Assembly: GCA_033060915.1 (NCBI GenBank)
Contig: CM065377.1
Span: forward strand, 55,886,683 to 55,950,682
Source: Euryodendron excelsum
Lineage: Eukaryota; Streptophyta; Magnoliopsida; Ericales; Pentaphylacaceae
Reading direction: 5' to 3'
Length of the DNA stretch: 64,000 nt
Under the pieces are notes generated by a model. The model was not told the origin of the DNA. It saw only the letters and a program-made list of their open reading frames with translations, and searched no databases. Below are positions 11,216 through 22,899 of the stretch, piece by piece. Made by a program: the position numbers and the translations under genes. Positions within the stretch are counted from its first letter, which is position 1. Each line of letters starts with the position of its first letter.

Positions 11216-13420
11216 AGTTATCTAGATATTTCAATCTAGATTTTTGCGATATTTTGACTTTTCTTTTTTTTTTCTTCTTAGTTTTTTAATTTTGTTGTAT
11301 TTGTCCTTGTTCTTGGTCAGCTGGTTAGGTGAACCCTAACTAGCCAGCAACCATGGAAATCTCCAAAAGTCCAAAGCTACCTAGAAACTACAATGTTGAA
11401 TATATATGCCAGCATAAGCTGGTGATCTTACATGAATAGGTACATAAATGTTATTTAAAGACCAAACAGTTTTATATGTTACTACATTCAACTTCGTTCC
11501 TTTTTTTTTTTTTTTTTTAATGTGTTATTGCTATCATGGCCCACTGACTCACCAATCTTGACTTCGAACTATTGGATTTTTGAACATTTGGCATCCAAAA
11601 TGGAGATTTAGGACCAAGTTAACTACTTTGAATTCCTTAAGTAATTGAGAACTTAGACTTTTTATTTTAACAAGTTAATAGGGAGATTTACGATCAAATT
11701 ACTTTGAATTCTCTAGGAAAATGAGAACTAAGACTTACTATGTTCACAAGTCATTAGGTAGTCTAGTTTTATTATTATTAGTAGTAGGAGTAATTTTTTG
11801 TTTGGGTTTTTCCAACTTTTATAAAGGACAATGAACCTACACTTAGGGTTGTAAACAAACTGAGTTGAGCTAAATAGTGGGTTATTAAAACTTGACTTAA
11901 AAACTTAACGAACTTCACAATGTATTCAAGTATGAGTGGTTTATCTTAAGCCAATGTCAAATGAGTTGCAATAGAATCAATCACAAGCTGAATGCAAGTA
12001 TTTTGGTTTTTATTTAATTCTAAAGTATATATAAGTTTATCAAGCTGAGTTTGTGTCGAGCTTAAAAAAATATCATATTCCTAAATATGTTAAAACTTGA
12101 TTTGTTTACATAACAAGCTGATCTCAAATGAGATTTAGCTCAAATAGTTTGATTTATTTTATAGCCTTATTTACTATAAAATGCGCTTATGTAATATAGA
12201 TGTTGTTTATAACCATTGAAATGTCCCATAGTGAATGACTATTTAAGCAAATGGAAGATTGTAGCATAACTTTCTTGCAACAAGTCAAATAAATCTTAGA
12301 GAAAAGCATAAGCTGAGAAGTATCAAAATTCAAAGTAATTCATCCTAGAAGATAAGTAAAGAATGCGGATGGATTATGGAGTGAATGATTTTTTGTGGTA
12401 GTGTGGCTGCACATAGAATAACAAATATATATAAGAAGGGAACTTAGTTTTTTAAAATGTCTTAGAGATACAAATGATTAGAACGATTCAGATTAATTGC
12501 GCCTTCAATTCTTTGATATGACACGCTATCGAATTTGTTAAAAAATACTATAGGTACTGTAGTTTTTATGCAAGTGTATACTAATTATTTCTTCGTACTT
12601 TAATTGAAGAATAATTGGTTATTGTACCATTGACATCTATTGGGGTATAATTTTTTATTTTGACTTTTTTTAAACCAACTTTTTTGTCATTTTCAATTTT
12701 TTTTCAAGTAAAAAAAAAAATTTCCTTATATTTTCTATACATTAGTTGTTATACCCACACACCACACACTGCACGCGAAAAAGTCAACTTTTAGAAGATT
12801 ATGCTTAAATATACATATGGTGGTTTTTTTAAGGGAATAGAACTGTGAGATGATACTAATAATATTGCGTCTATGATCTTATCTTGCATTTAGCCGAAGA
12901 AAAAAAAAAATAGAGGTTGGGATGAATAATAAACACGGCGTTTTATTTCGTATATCACAAGATTTAGTTATTATACATAGAGTTAAAATAAGTAATTCGG
13001 GAATTTAAAAGTAAATATTAAATTATAAAATTACCCTCCACTGACTCCTACGTGGCGTGATCTTAAAACAGCACACTCTTGTTGTTGCGGGCTTGAAATA
13101 GTCCACCGCCGTCCTTTCTTCTGGCCCCACTTGAGCCCCGTCGGAGGCGTCATTTCTTTGACAGGGTCATACGTGGCCTGATCTTAATGGCCATGATTGC
13201 CGTGTCAATTGTACTTGCAGCGTCGGTCCGCAATCCGCCACCCCACCGCGCAACGTGCTTAGGAAGGCGACGGTGTGAAGGCGTTTGATTCAAGTTGGGG
13301 ACTCACCAGCCCAATAACAGCTGTACGCGTAGCACAGTGAAGCAAAAAAAAAAAATGAGACCCACATCGGCTACATTTGAGGGAATCACTAGGATTGTGT
13401 ATCTAAGGAGCAATTCCGTG
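10982..13420. other. Intergenic, AT-rich
   Basis: No gene supported. It contains a (TA)n microsatellite at 11158-11184 and T runs at 11500-11518. A copy of the dispersed segment shared with 9338-9400 lies at about 12975-13045 (aagtaattcgggaattt, aaattataaaattaccctcc). A more GC-rich patch at 13050-13330 has no reading frame I can support. Confidence 0.5.
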
Positions 13421-13975
13421 CGAAAATTAAAGGTAAATTATAAACACACTCTTTAAATTAAACTTAGTATTATTGTGTCTTTAAATTCTAAAATATAATA
13501 AGTTAATTCTCTAAATTATTAATTTATATCAATTAACTCCTTCTATTAACAATCCGTTAAGAAAATTGATGAAAAATAGTTGATTGACTTGTATTTATTA
13601 ATAAAAGTGTAGTTTTATACCTAAATTGATATTCTCTTGTTATCATAATTGCTTAATAACTAAAATATTTATTAAAATGACATGTAAACATAGAAACAAA
13701 ATAAAAAGTATTTTAGTTAACAAATAATTATTATAAAAAGATAATGTAATTTAATGTAATTTAGGTATAACATGAATGTTTATGAACATGTGCAAGTTAA
13801 ATGATAATTTTTCATCTATTCTCCTAATTGATTGTTAAGATATTGTCAACGGAAGAGGTGGATTGATACAAATTGATAGTTTAGGGGGTTAATTTGTTAT
13901 GTTTTAAAATTTAGAGGAACATAGTGATATTGAATCATAGTTCAAAGATATACTTATAATTATCTCAAAATTAAA
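13421..13975. mobile_element. Foldback / long-TIR MITE
   Basis: The left arm (about 13430-13592) and the right arm (about 13793-13965) are inverted copies of each other over roughly 155 bases. For example, tatcaattaactccttctat on the left pairs with the reverse complement of the right-arm stretch around 13850-13880, and ttctaaaatataataagtta pairs with taatttgttatgttttaaaa. A 200-base AT-rich spacer separates them. There is no transposase. This is a non-autonomous foldback element able to form a long hairpin if transcribed. Confidence 0.75.
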
Positions 13976-16380
13976 TGAGTCATGTGATTTAAAGTTAACA
14001 CATAATTTTTATCTAATTTGAATTTAACTACAAAATAGATAAAAACTGTTAGAGACATAATCTTTCTGTGATTTGGAATTAACTACAAAATAGTGAAAAA
14101 CCACTAGAGTAATGGCAATTCTGTTACATGAGTATTTTCATCATTTCATCTCTCTAAAACAAAATATTAAAAATAAGATTTTATTCTTTTATATTAAAAT
14201 AAAAAGTTATCCTTCACAATAATATTTTTATCATTTCATCAAACCAGCCATAATTTTATTTATTTTGTAAATAAGTCTAAATTATAAGAAAGGATTATAT
14301 AATTTTTATTAAAACCACAATAGAGTAATTTTACAATACAACTAATCCCATTGTTAGGATGAACCTGAACGTACTTACGAATCTCACACAGTAAGGAAAT
14401 AACTTATTGCATTGTAAAAGAATAATGAACGGTGACTTTGTGCTCAAAGAGCACTGAATAATCACCCGAATAATCACCGTATAGTCCTAGTCTTAGATTT
14501 TTTTTTTTTTTTTGTTTTATGTTTCAGAAGTCGTCGGGATGGGTTTTCTAAATTGATTTCAATATTTTATGTTTCGAGTCTTCGAAAACCATTTTCTTAC
14601 AAAACTAGGAAAAAAAAATGTGAAAACGATTGTGTTTGTGAAGATTCTAATTTTTTTTCTTTTTTGACAACACAAAAAATGAAAAAAAGGAAAGTACTCA
14701 AGGTTATAGATTCTACTTCTATTATGAATTTTTTTGCCTCTGGCGTTTGAACTAGATATGTCAGTGGACAGGGGCGAGGCGAGGTGGAGGTTAGAACCTT
14801 TATTCTCGCCTTCACCTAAAATATTCACGTCTGTTTCAGTCTCCATCTCCACATAGAGATTATTTTGGATTGTATATAAATCAAAATAGTATTATTGTAT
14901 TATCAAAAAAAATTAAGCTTAAAATAATAAATTAAAAATTCATCTAACAAATAATATTAAAAAACTATTAAAGTTTAATAATGGTATCACTAGCACACCA
15001 TACCTAAAAAGTTAAAAGCAACTTATATAAAAAATAATAAAAATTGCTAAAAGCAGGATTGGGGTGGGGGTGGGCGGAGAGAGGCAGAGGAAGAACTTAA
15101 TCTATTCCTGCCTCCATCCGTGCGTGGACTTTTATTTTGACATTTATCCCCATTTTGTATATTTTATTCCCACTCCAAACTGGATGGATGCGATCTAATC
15201 TCCACTTTTTGTTAATTCGTTACCGTTCCTAGTGATCACGGTAAAACTTAACTCTAAGTAATAACAGATGGTACTATAATATTACTTTATCATCGAAAAT
15301 TTGTCAATATTGTAGAGATTGATAAAAGCGTCTTTGTTCATCTATATCTACCGTATTAACCACCCTCAACCAAAGCAAGAAATAAGATGTAGTGAATTTT
15401 AATACTTCAACGTTATGTTTGGATAAAAAATTTAGTGAGGAAAAAGTATAGAAAAAATGATGTGAAATAATATTATATGTTTGATTGCTAAAAAAGTGAA
15501 AGATAAAAGAATATAAAAAAAAAAAAGTAAGAATTTAAAATATTTTATTTTTTTATTTTTTCTCTCACTTTTTTTCTCTTAATAAATTTAGATTTTAAAT
15601 ATAGCATAAATAAGGTGGACTTATTATCAGACCGCAAAATGTTTTAAACATAAAATTGCCACGCAGACACACAAGGTTGAAATCAAAACTTCTTAGAGCA
15701 CTTTGTAAAGAAAAAAGTTTAATTATTATAATTAAAAATATAAATTATGAAATAAAATTTCATGCAAAGTGAAGTTGTGCAAAGGATAAATAATCTTTTT
15801 CGAAACCCTAGGCTATGATTCCCATTCATGAGCTTTGTGCTTTGGAACCGTTTGGTCAAAGGGTTAATATTTACTTTGGCGATGGATGCACGAACTCAAA
15901 GGCAATAAGTGGCCAAACCTCCCAGTGATTACGCTCCTCCTGCTCTGTTCTGCACCACGCGATGCATAATCGCGTGGGACCGTTTTGCTTTTGATGTTGG
16001 TCAACGGCTTGAAGTGAATCTTATGCGCCTAACAATGCTTTATTTTCGTAGAGATGATAAAAAGGTTGAAGAAATAGTTACAAGTCATCCAAGAAAGTTT
16101 ATTTCACCAAAAGGTACTAACCCAAATAGCAAATAAAGAATTTTTTTTTTTTTAAAGTTACCTTAAATTTCATTAAGCAAAGAAGGGCTTCACTATAATG
16201 TGTCTTTAAGGCACAAGTTAAACAATGTATTGTTAAGTTGTACAAAGTACGTAAATTCATATTATTTTTACAATTATCCACACTATTTAACTCTGTTTTT
16301 GAGCAATTAAGCTTATCTAATATCTTATTTGAAAACTCGATCTATTTGAGAGATGAATGGTTCAAAATACTTGTTGAGAA
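13976..16380. other. Intergenic, AT-rich
   Basis: No gene supported. Two G-rich low-complexity patches (about 14765-14790 and 15055-15090) resemble background plant repeat, and 15410-15600 holds a decayed MITE-like A/T stretch. The short plus frame at 15909-16136 has no recognisable domain and is followed by poly(T). Confidence 0.45.
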
Positions 16381-16575
16381 GTAGTTTGGATAAACTTTTT
16401 ATTAGTTTTTAGTTTTCACTTTTAGCTTTTTTGTCAACTATTTTTAGTTGATATTTATTTTTTAACCTTTTATGGTCTTTTAGTCAGTTTATGCTTTTCT
16501 TTTCATTTTTTTTCAAAACCAAATCTAAAAGTTACTATTTATAAAATTAAAAAAAGCTGATCCAAATAAGAGTGT
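16381..16575. mobile_element. Short hAT-like MITE
   Basis: Imperfect terminal inverted repeats are visible: GTAGTTTGGATAAACTTTTT at the left, and AAAAAGCTGATCCAAATAAG at the right, whose reverse complement begins CTTATTTGGATCAGC. The interior is T-rich with no coding capacity. The same right-end sequence recurs near 42588-42610. Superfamily is inferred only from the TTTGG-type ends. Confidence 0.5.
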
Positions 16576-17392
16576 CCTATGTCAACTAAGGCATCAATAA
16601 ACCTATTAATCTTTTATATGCATGGTTAATTTTTACAAAAACTACTTAATTGCCCAACAATCCACAACCTCTAAGATACTTATATTTCACCATTTAAAAG
16701 TATCAATAATAACTTTAGAATCTCTTCAACTTCAATTTTAAGGAAGAAAAATTTTATTTCATAAGTTAACTATTATTCCATGTGGCTTTATTGGTATGAT
16801 CTGTTGTTTTTTTCCTAATTGTGGTCATCTAATGGTGTAAGTGATATCATTTGGAGAAATAAGTGACTAATATATAGTAAAAAATAATTGAAGTATACCT
16901 CAAAGTATCACAATAACAACAACTATTCTAATAATAAAAAAAGTCTTATTTACTTATATCTTGTGATGTAATTTAGCAAACTCCTACATAAAATAGGGTT
17001 TTGCTTATTTATAAAAAAAAATAGAATTTGCTAAACCTAATTATCGAAATTTTTTAGCAGCTGAAGAAAATCAGGAATAGAGAAAAAGCTGCAGATGACT
17101 TTGTTAGTTTTATTTTTGTTTAGGCTTTAAATTTTTTTACCAATATGTACTTGTGTATATATTATATGAACTATAGATATACTAGTATCAATTGTATGTA
17201 TAATAAAAGTCAATAAAGTTGAAGAAAATAAAAAACAAAGAAAAATGAATGGACAAGAATATGATGACATATAATAGTAATCCGTCAAAGCTAAGAAAGG
17301 AAAGTCATTGTCATGAACGGCTGCAAGGAAATTCCTGGAGAGAGAAACCCAATAGCACTTCATCTTGGAGTTTCAGTCAATCCAAACCCCAC

Positions 17393-17396
<4 letters not shown>

Positions 17397-17426
<30 letters not shown>

Positions 17427-17647
17427 TCATATCACGCGGATTCGGTATTAAACTTTTCTCCAGGAATTCATTTCCACCGCTTATATTTGGCATCCCCCAT
17501 TTCCGAACACTCGGAAAATCAGTGACCATTCACAAGGTTGCTGCAGAGCTTTAAACAGCGATATAGAGAGAGAGAAGCTGCAGAAATCCGGCGATATAGA
17601 GAGAGAGACGGGTTGTTGTAGAGATCCGGTAATAAGGAGATTTGTTT
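17397..17647 (+). promoter_or_regulatory. PUB17-type 5' leader with CT/GA repeats
   Basis: A (CT)n tract at about 17397-17425, followed downstream by two copies of a GA-rich segment (cgatatagagagagagaag... atccgg at about 17560-17600, then cgatatagagagagagacg... atccgg at about 17591-17628), lies directly before the start codon. CT/GA microsatellites are common in plant core promoters and 5' UTRs. The transcription start is not determinable here. Confidence 0.5.
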
Positions 17648-19813
17648 ATGGCTTCGGCAGCGATATTCTCGTCGCTGAGGAGGAGGAGGTCGCCGTCGTT
17701 GGAGGCGTTCTTGGTGCCGGTAGATCTGACGGACGTGGCGCTGGTGGAAACTCTAGCGGCGGTGTCGGCGGACCTGATCGCGTCGTTCTCCGGCAGGACG
17801 CTGGCGTTTCAGCGCAAGAATTCGCGGTCGTTGATTCGGAAGGTGGAGGTCTTCGTTGTTCTCTTGGAGTATCTTCGCGATTCGAGTTCGAGTTCGAGTT
17901 CGAGTTCGAGCCTGTCTTCGACGGTGACTCTCTGCTTCAAGGAGCTGTACCTATTGTTGTATCGGTCGAAGATACTTCTCGATTACTGCTTCCACTCGAG
18001 TAAGTTGTGGCTTTTGCTTCAAAACCATACGATTTCAGGTCATTTTCATGATCTGAACCAAGAAATTTCCACCCTTTTGGATGTTTTCCCATTGAAAGAG
18101 TTGAATTTGAGTGATGATGTCAGGGAACAAGTCGAATTATTGCAAAAACAGGCTAGACGGTCGAAATTGTTGATCGATAAACGTGACGAGGCATTGAGAT
18201 TCAAATTTTTTTCATTCCTTGATGAAATTGAGAACGGGAGAATTCCTGATCCGGTGGAATTGTATTCCTTTTTTGTGGAAAGATTGGGAATTCGAGGCTC
18301 AAAATGTTTTAGGGTGGAAATTGAGTTTTTGGAAGAGCAGATTGTTAATCATGAGGGAGATGTGGAACCAACCGTATCGGTGCTTAATAGTTTTGTGGCA
18401 CTGACTCGGTATTGTATGTTTTTGTTGTTTGGGTTTGAGGAGGATGAAGTGGAATTGAGAAGTGGAAAACGGAAGAAGCGAAAGAAAGGGTTGATTTCTC
18501 AAGAAATTGCAGAGACATTTCTCACCATTCCAAAGGACTTCTGTTGCCCGATATTGTTGGATTTGATGATGGACCCAGTGATAATTTCAACAGGGCAGAC
18601 TTATGATCGAGCTGCCATATCAAGGTGGATGGAGGAAGGGCATTGTACTTGCCCAAAGACAGGGCAGATGCTTGTTCACACCAGGCTTGTGCCTAATCGG
18701 GCTCTTAGGAACTTGATTATGCAATGGTGTACTGCTCATGGAATACCTTATGACCCACCGGAGAATTCAGATTCTTCTGGTGAAACTTTTGCAGCAGCTT
18801 CAGCAAGTAAGGCTGCAATTGAAGCCAACAAGGCCACAGCAGCTCTTCTCATTCAACAGTTAGCAAACGGGTCGGAGGGAGCAAAAACTATTGCTGCCCT
18901 CGAGATACGTTTGTTAGCAAAAACTGGAAGAGAAAACCGGGCTTATATTGCAGAAGCTGGGGCAATCCCTCATCTGAAAGGGCTGCTTTTTTCCTCAAAT
19001 GCTGTTGCACAAGAGAATTCTGTGACCGCTATGCTCAACCTATCAATATATGAAAAGAATAAAAGCCGAATAATGGATGAAGAAGGATGTTTAGGTTCTA
19101 TTGTTCAAGTTTTGAGATTTGGGCACACGACTGAGGCAAGGGAAAATGCTGCAGCAACATTGTTTAGTCTCTCTGCAGTTCATGAATATAAAAAGAGAAT
19201 AGCTGATGAGGAGGGGGCAGTTGAGGCTCTGGCAGGGCTTTTGAAAGGAGGGACGCCAAGAGGAAAGAAGGATGCAGTCACAGCTCTATTTAATATATCC
19301 ACTCACACAGATAATTGCACGAGGATGATAGATTCAGGGGCTGTAACTGCACTAGTGGCAGCTTTGGGAGTTGAAGGTGTTGCAGAGGAGGCTGCAGGTG
19401 CATTGGCCTTGATTGTTAGGCAGCCAATTGGGGCTGAAGCAGTGGGGAATGAGGAAATGGCAGTGGCAGGATTAATAGGAATGATGCGATGTGGGACTGC
19501 AAGAGGTAAAGAGAATGCTGTGGCAGCATTGCTTGAGTTGTGTCGGAGTGGTGGGGCAGCTGCAACTGAGAGGGTACTGAAGGCACCGGCACTGGCTGGT
19601 TTGCTTCAGACTTTGCTCTTCACAGGGACAAAGCGGGCTAGGAGAAAGGCAGCATCACTTGCCAGAGTTTTCCAGAGGTGTGAGAATGCAACTTTGCATT
19701 TTGGTGGATTGGGGGTGGGATATGCCTTCGCAGGAAACTCAGCTGCAAATAGAGATACGAGTTTCGCCGGTGATGTCTCAGTGCCAATGTCCATTTCGGT
19801 GCCAGTTTTATAG
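17648..19813 (+). CDS. PUB17: U-box/ARM-repeat E3 ubiquitin ligase, PUB17 type
   Basis: A single-exon gene of 721 residues. I chose ATG 17648 (MASAAIFSSLRRRRSPSLEA), the conserved start of this family; the two codons upstream (TTG TTT) are not a start. The N-terminal UND region runs to about residue 285, including a poly-Ser stretch at residues 79-92 coded by a TCGAGT-type repeat. The U-box is at about 292-366 (IPKDFCCPILLDLMMDPVII, TYDRAAISRWMEEGHCTCPK, LVPNRALRNLIMQWC). ARM repeats cover about 395-690. The U-box recruits E2 enzymes and the ARM array binds substrate. PUB17 and its tobacco orthologue ACRE276 promote defence-related cell death. Length fits the family (about 715-730). No break is seen. 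The closest alternative is the paralogue PUB16. Confidence 0.92.
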   Translation: MASAAIFSSLRRRRSPSLEAFLVPVDLTDVALVETLAAVSADLIASFSGRTLAFQRKNSRSLIRKVEVFVVLLEYLRDSSSSSSSSSSLSSTVTLCFKELYLLLYRSKILLDYCFHSSKLWLLLQNHTISGHFHDLNQEISTLLDVFPLKELNLSDDVREQVELLQKQARRSKLLIDKRDEALRFKFFSFLDEIENGRIPDPVELYSFFVERLGIRGSKCFRVEIEFLEEQIVNHEGDVEPTVSVLNSFVALTRYCMFLLFGFEEDEVELRSGKRKKRKKGLISQEIAETFLTIPKDFCCPILLDLMMDPVIISTGQTYDRAAISRWMEEGHCTCPKTGQMLVHTRLVPNRALRNLIMQWCTAHGIPYDPPENSDSSGETFAAASASKAAIEANKATAALLIQQLANGSEGAKTIAALEIRLLAKTGRENRAYIAEAGAIPHLKGLLFSSNAVAQENSVTAMLNLSIYEKNKSRIMDEEGCLGSIVQVLRFGHTTEARENAAATLFSLSAVHEYKKRIADEEGAVEALAGLLKGGTPRGKKDAVTALFNISTHTDNCTRMIDSGAVTALVAALGVEGVAEEAAGALALIVRQPIGAEAVGNEEMAVAGLIGMMRCGTARGKENAVAALLELCRSGGAAATERVLKAPALAGLLQTLLFTGTKRARRKAASLARVFQRCENATLHFGGLGVGYAFAGNSAANRDTSFAGDVSVPMSISVPVL

Positions 19814-22236
19814 GGGTCATGCCCACTCTTATGTTATTGCCCTTCCCAATCCGTTGTGTTCCCATTTTTGTTGTAACATTCACAAATTCATTCATTGACA
19901 TATAAACCATGAAAAAAAAAAGAAAATTAATACGAATATCATGATGTGCCTGGAAAGATTGGCAAGTGTTTTGAGTTGTTAATTATATGTATGTCCTGTG
20001 ATTTAGAAAGCAGGATATGATATATTCGCAAGTCGTTGGATCTTTTCAAGCACATCTAACAAAATTGCTCTCCAAGGCTTCCCAAGACAACAAACTGATC
20101 TTATTTGGTGGTTTTTAGGTTTTTTTTTTTAATTTTTTATTTTATTACATCCAGTAATGGAATGTCATTGCTAGAATTATGTGCACCTATCTGCACTCAG
20201 ATTCCTAGGGTGTAACCATTTTAATGGTCTATGTGGTGGGTTTTATTAAAGAAGTGGTTGTTTAATCGATATCTGGAGTTTTATTTAACTGTTCCGATGG
20301 AAGTTTTATCTAAATGTTTACCAAATGACAACAATTAATTGGCAAACCACATGGGAAGTCAGTCCTGCTCCAAATCTTTGATAACTTCTGGATGTAAGCT
20401 TGATAGTATATTGACCACCTACAAACAATAAACTGTTCCACTGTGACTTGTGTTGCTGAATCAAATTTGACTTTCGAGTTTTAATTGCCTTGATTGCATC
20501 ACATAGAGGACTGATTAACCCCAGCTGGTTGATTTACTAGTTCCTTTTCCTTCTCCTCCTCCTCCCTGCAATGTCTATTGTACCGGAATGAGTGGTAAAG
20601 TGTTTTGTGGAGATGGTGCAAAGTTTCCTTAGTTTAGTGATCGAGATATTGAGAGGATTTGAAGTTTCTATATCTGAACCAAAATTGAACCATCTGCTGA
20701 TCTTGATCTGGAGAGTACAACTCTTTATTTGCTGTTTTTATCTGAAAGAATTACTTAACCATGCAGCCTAGCAAGCTTAAAATCTTTAGGGTGCCCTGAG
20801 GGCAAAATTTTACCTCATCTGTTATTATTAGACCTATGACTAAATTGAAGCTTTTGAGTAAGAGCAAATATATATTTTGGTTGTCTATGTGAGTGGTGGA
20901 AAGTTAAAATCATTGGTCTTCCTTCAAATAATGGTGCAAGGCACCATCCTGAGTTCAACAACGGACACCAACCATCATGCTTCAAGATGACTCCAACCAC
21001 TAAAAAGCACAAACATCACATTTCAGTGCTGAAGTTCCATCAGTTGGGATAATCTTCTTCTCACCTTTTGGGAATTGACTGCCCTATTTAGGACACTGAT
21101 CTGGCATATAGTCCTTGGCCTAAATCAAAGAAAAACTTTGTGGGTTTAGAAACCATTTTAGATATGAGTTATTGATGATATTCCACTAGAAGCAATATCT
21201 TCTTGAAATTTAGAAGCGCTGCTTCAAATTTCTTGTTATTAGTAGTTGTGATGTGTGGTGGGACATGCCTTCACTGTAAGACAGATGCTTTTGGCTGGAT
21301 ATATGATGTTTAAGGTGGTCTAAGAGGCCATTTGCTTGGCGAAGTAATCAGGCATTCTGTTGGAAACTTGAGATTGGACAATGGTGGTAGTTGAGTAACT
21401 TTTAAAATGGAAGTCTTGCTCAGGGGGGTTTGAATTGATAGTGGTTGACACTATTGACACTGATAATGATATCTGTAATCCAAATACCAGTTATTGATCT
21501 GATCTTTCCCCTTCTTGTATTCTTCTTTTTAGTTTTCTAATTGAGCTGGGCACTTGTTTTGTTGATGCAAATTGCAGAAGAACTTGACTCGAGATGCTAA
21601 GAAGATAAGACTTGAAAAGATTAGCTTTCCTGATAATACCTCTATGCTTCTACTCCTTCCATTTTTGGACTTGGGGCGACACTAACCGGGGTTTGGTTAG
21701 GATTGGAGACAAAGTGCAATAAGTCCCGTCACCCCGATCCTGTCTCATTTATACGTGTATATATATTTATCAATTTATTTTTTATCCACAACTATTATAT
21801 TATAATATATATAAAGTGTTTTTTTTTCTAAGCTAATAAATGCTGCATAAGAGAGTGGGAGGCCGGCCACTGCCCAGCTGGAGGTGCACACACATTTAGG
21901 AACATATGCAAAGGTGTAAAGAGAGAAGTCAATGTATAACTACTGTCGATTTGGAAATATCTTTTATGTTATGTGATGTGATGAACTTATCTGCCTCTCC
22001 GATGAAAAGCATAGTAGTGCGTTCCTAGTGATTGGCTGGCCTGTAATTTGACTCTCTCGCTCCTTTCAAAGATGCGCTCTCACTCCTATTTCAGCTTTTA
22101 TACATGCTGCCTGTCGCTTTTCAACGAGATGCAAAGGCGTAGGTTATGAAATAGGTAAAGGTGGGCCGAAGCTCGAAGACGTGCAGCTTGGTGGAGCATT
22201 TGCCAAAACAGGTTCATTTTAGTAGCGTTATGCTCC
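19814..22236. other. 3' flank of PUB17-type gene, unassigned
   Basis: This holds the 3' UTR of the ligase gene (to about 19930, with aaaattaata) and then unassigned DNA. A stretch at 21580-21650 after ttgatgcaaattgcag looks like an acceptor and short open exon (KNLTRDAKKIRLEKISFPDN), but no gene can be built around it. The block 21170-21450 is related to two blocks at 32720-33210. A GC-richer sequence at 21700-21760 resembles low-copy repeat. I cannot identify 22090-22236. Confidence 0.4.
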
Positions 22237-22263
22237 TGCTGGAATTGAGATCTTATTGAAAGA
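22237..22263 (+). pseudogene. ycf2: Nuclear ycf2 (plastid) fragment, left of insertion
   Basis: GCTGGAATTGAGATCTTATT plus GAAAGA matches plastid ycf2 and runs directly into the left end of the Copia element. The ycf2 text resumes at the right end of the element (29955). The match left of 22237 stops, so this is a small nuclear copy of organellar DNA. Confidence 0.7.
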
Positions 22264-22887
22264 TGTAGAATTTGTTTACAATTAAAGCGGAAGTGGTAAT
22301 CAGATTTATCTCTTGAAGCGTGTTCAAAAACAAGCCCGAAAGAGTCGATCTTCATCCGAAAAATTCTTTATGTGTATCTGCGTTCTCCTACAAATTTATC
22401 CGTGATGGAATGCAATTAAACTTTCCCGAAAAGCTAAAAGCATCCACACTAATCATAACTCAAGAGACTATCACGATTGTGTGTTTTGGGAGAGATACTG
22501 AGAGAATTGGTCATACACTCTTGCACATACAAAAAAATGGAGCAACTAAAATCTTACTTCTTCTCTTGATCTCTTAAACATTTATAAGTGTGGAATGGAT
22601 CTACCATTCCTAGTTCTTGATGGTTGCCACATGCCTCAACCAGCAAGATCAGTGGGAGCATGCTTGAACAAGCACCCCCACCACTAAGGTAAGTGGAAGC
22701 ATGCTTGAACAACCACCCCAGCTTGAACAACCACCCCAACCACCAAGGTAAGTAGGAGCATACTTAAATAACCACCCCAACCAACCACCAAAGTAAGTGA
22801 GAGCATGCTTAAACCACCTAACACAAGTGGTGGATGGGTCTTTGGGTTAGGGCATGCCCATAGGCGCTCGAACTGGTCATACCAACA
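22264..22887 (-). repeat. 3' LTR of the minus-strand Copia element
   Basis: 624 bases, paired with 29327-29954. On the minus strand it begins TGTTGGTATGAC, then has about four imperfect 41-bp tandem units (22620-22830), then a TATA-like box (reverse complement of TTTATAAG, 22581-22588), and ends ATTCTACA. The repeats therefore sit in U3 just upstream of the promoter. Confidence 0.88.
22620..22830. repeat. Tandem ~41-bp units in 3' LTR
   Basis: About four imperfect units with the plus-strand core CCACCAAGGTAAGTGGGAGC followed by atgcttgaacaaccacccca. The matching array in the other LTR is at 29690-29870, so the array predates insertion. Each unit carries GCATGC and, in most units, AAGGTAAGT. 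Confidence 0.8.
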
Positions 22888-22899
22888 TCTTCCACTCGC
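22888..22899 (-). other. Polypurine tract of Copia element
   Basis: On the minus strand GCGAGTGGAAGA directly precedes the 3' LTR start TGTTGG. Purine-rich sequence at this position is the plus-strand priming site of LTR retrotransposons. Confidence 0.65.

Noticed and set aside
17249..17554. Small protein upstream of the U-box gene
   Set aside because: The frame runs through a CT microsatellite in the promoter or leader and has no domain or good start context.
17642..17647. Start of the U-box ligase two codons earlier
   Set aside because: The codons are TTG TTT; the first ATG, at 17648, matches the conserved family N terminus.
22620..22830. CRISPR-like array of regularly spaced repeats
   Set aside because: The units are contiguous imperfect tandem repeats without unique spacers, inside an LTR of a plant retrotransposon, and recur in the other LTR.
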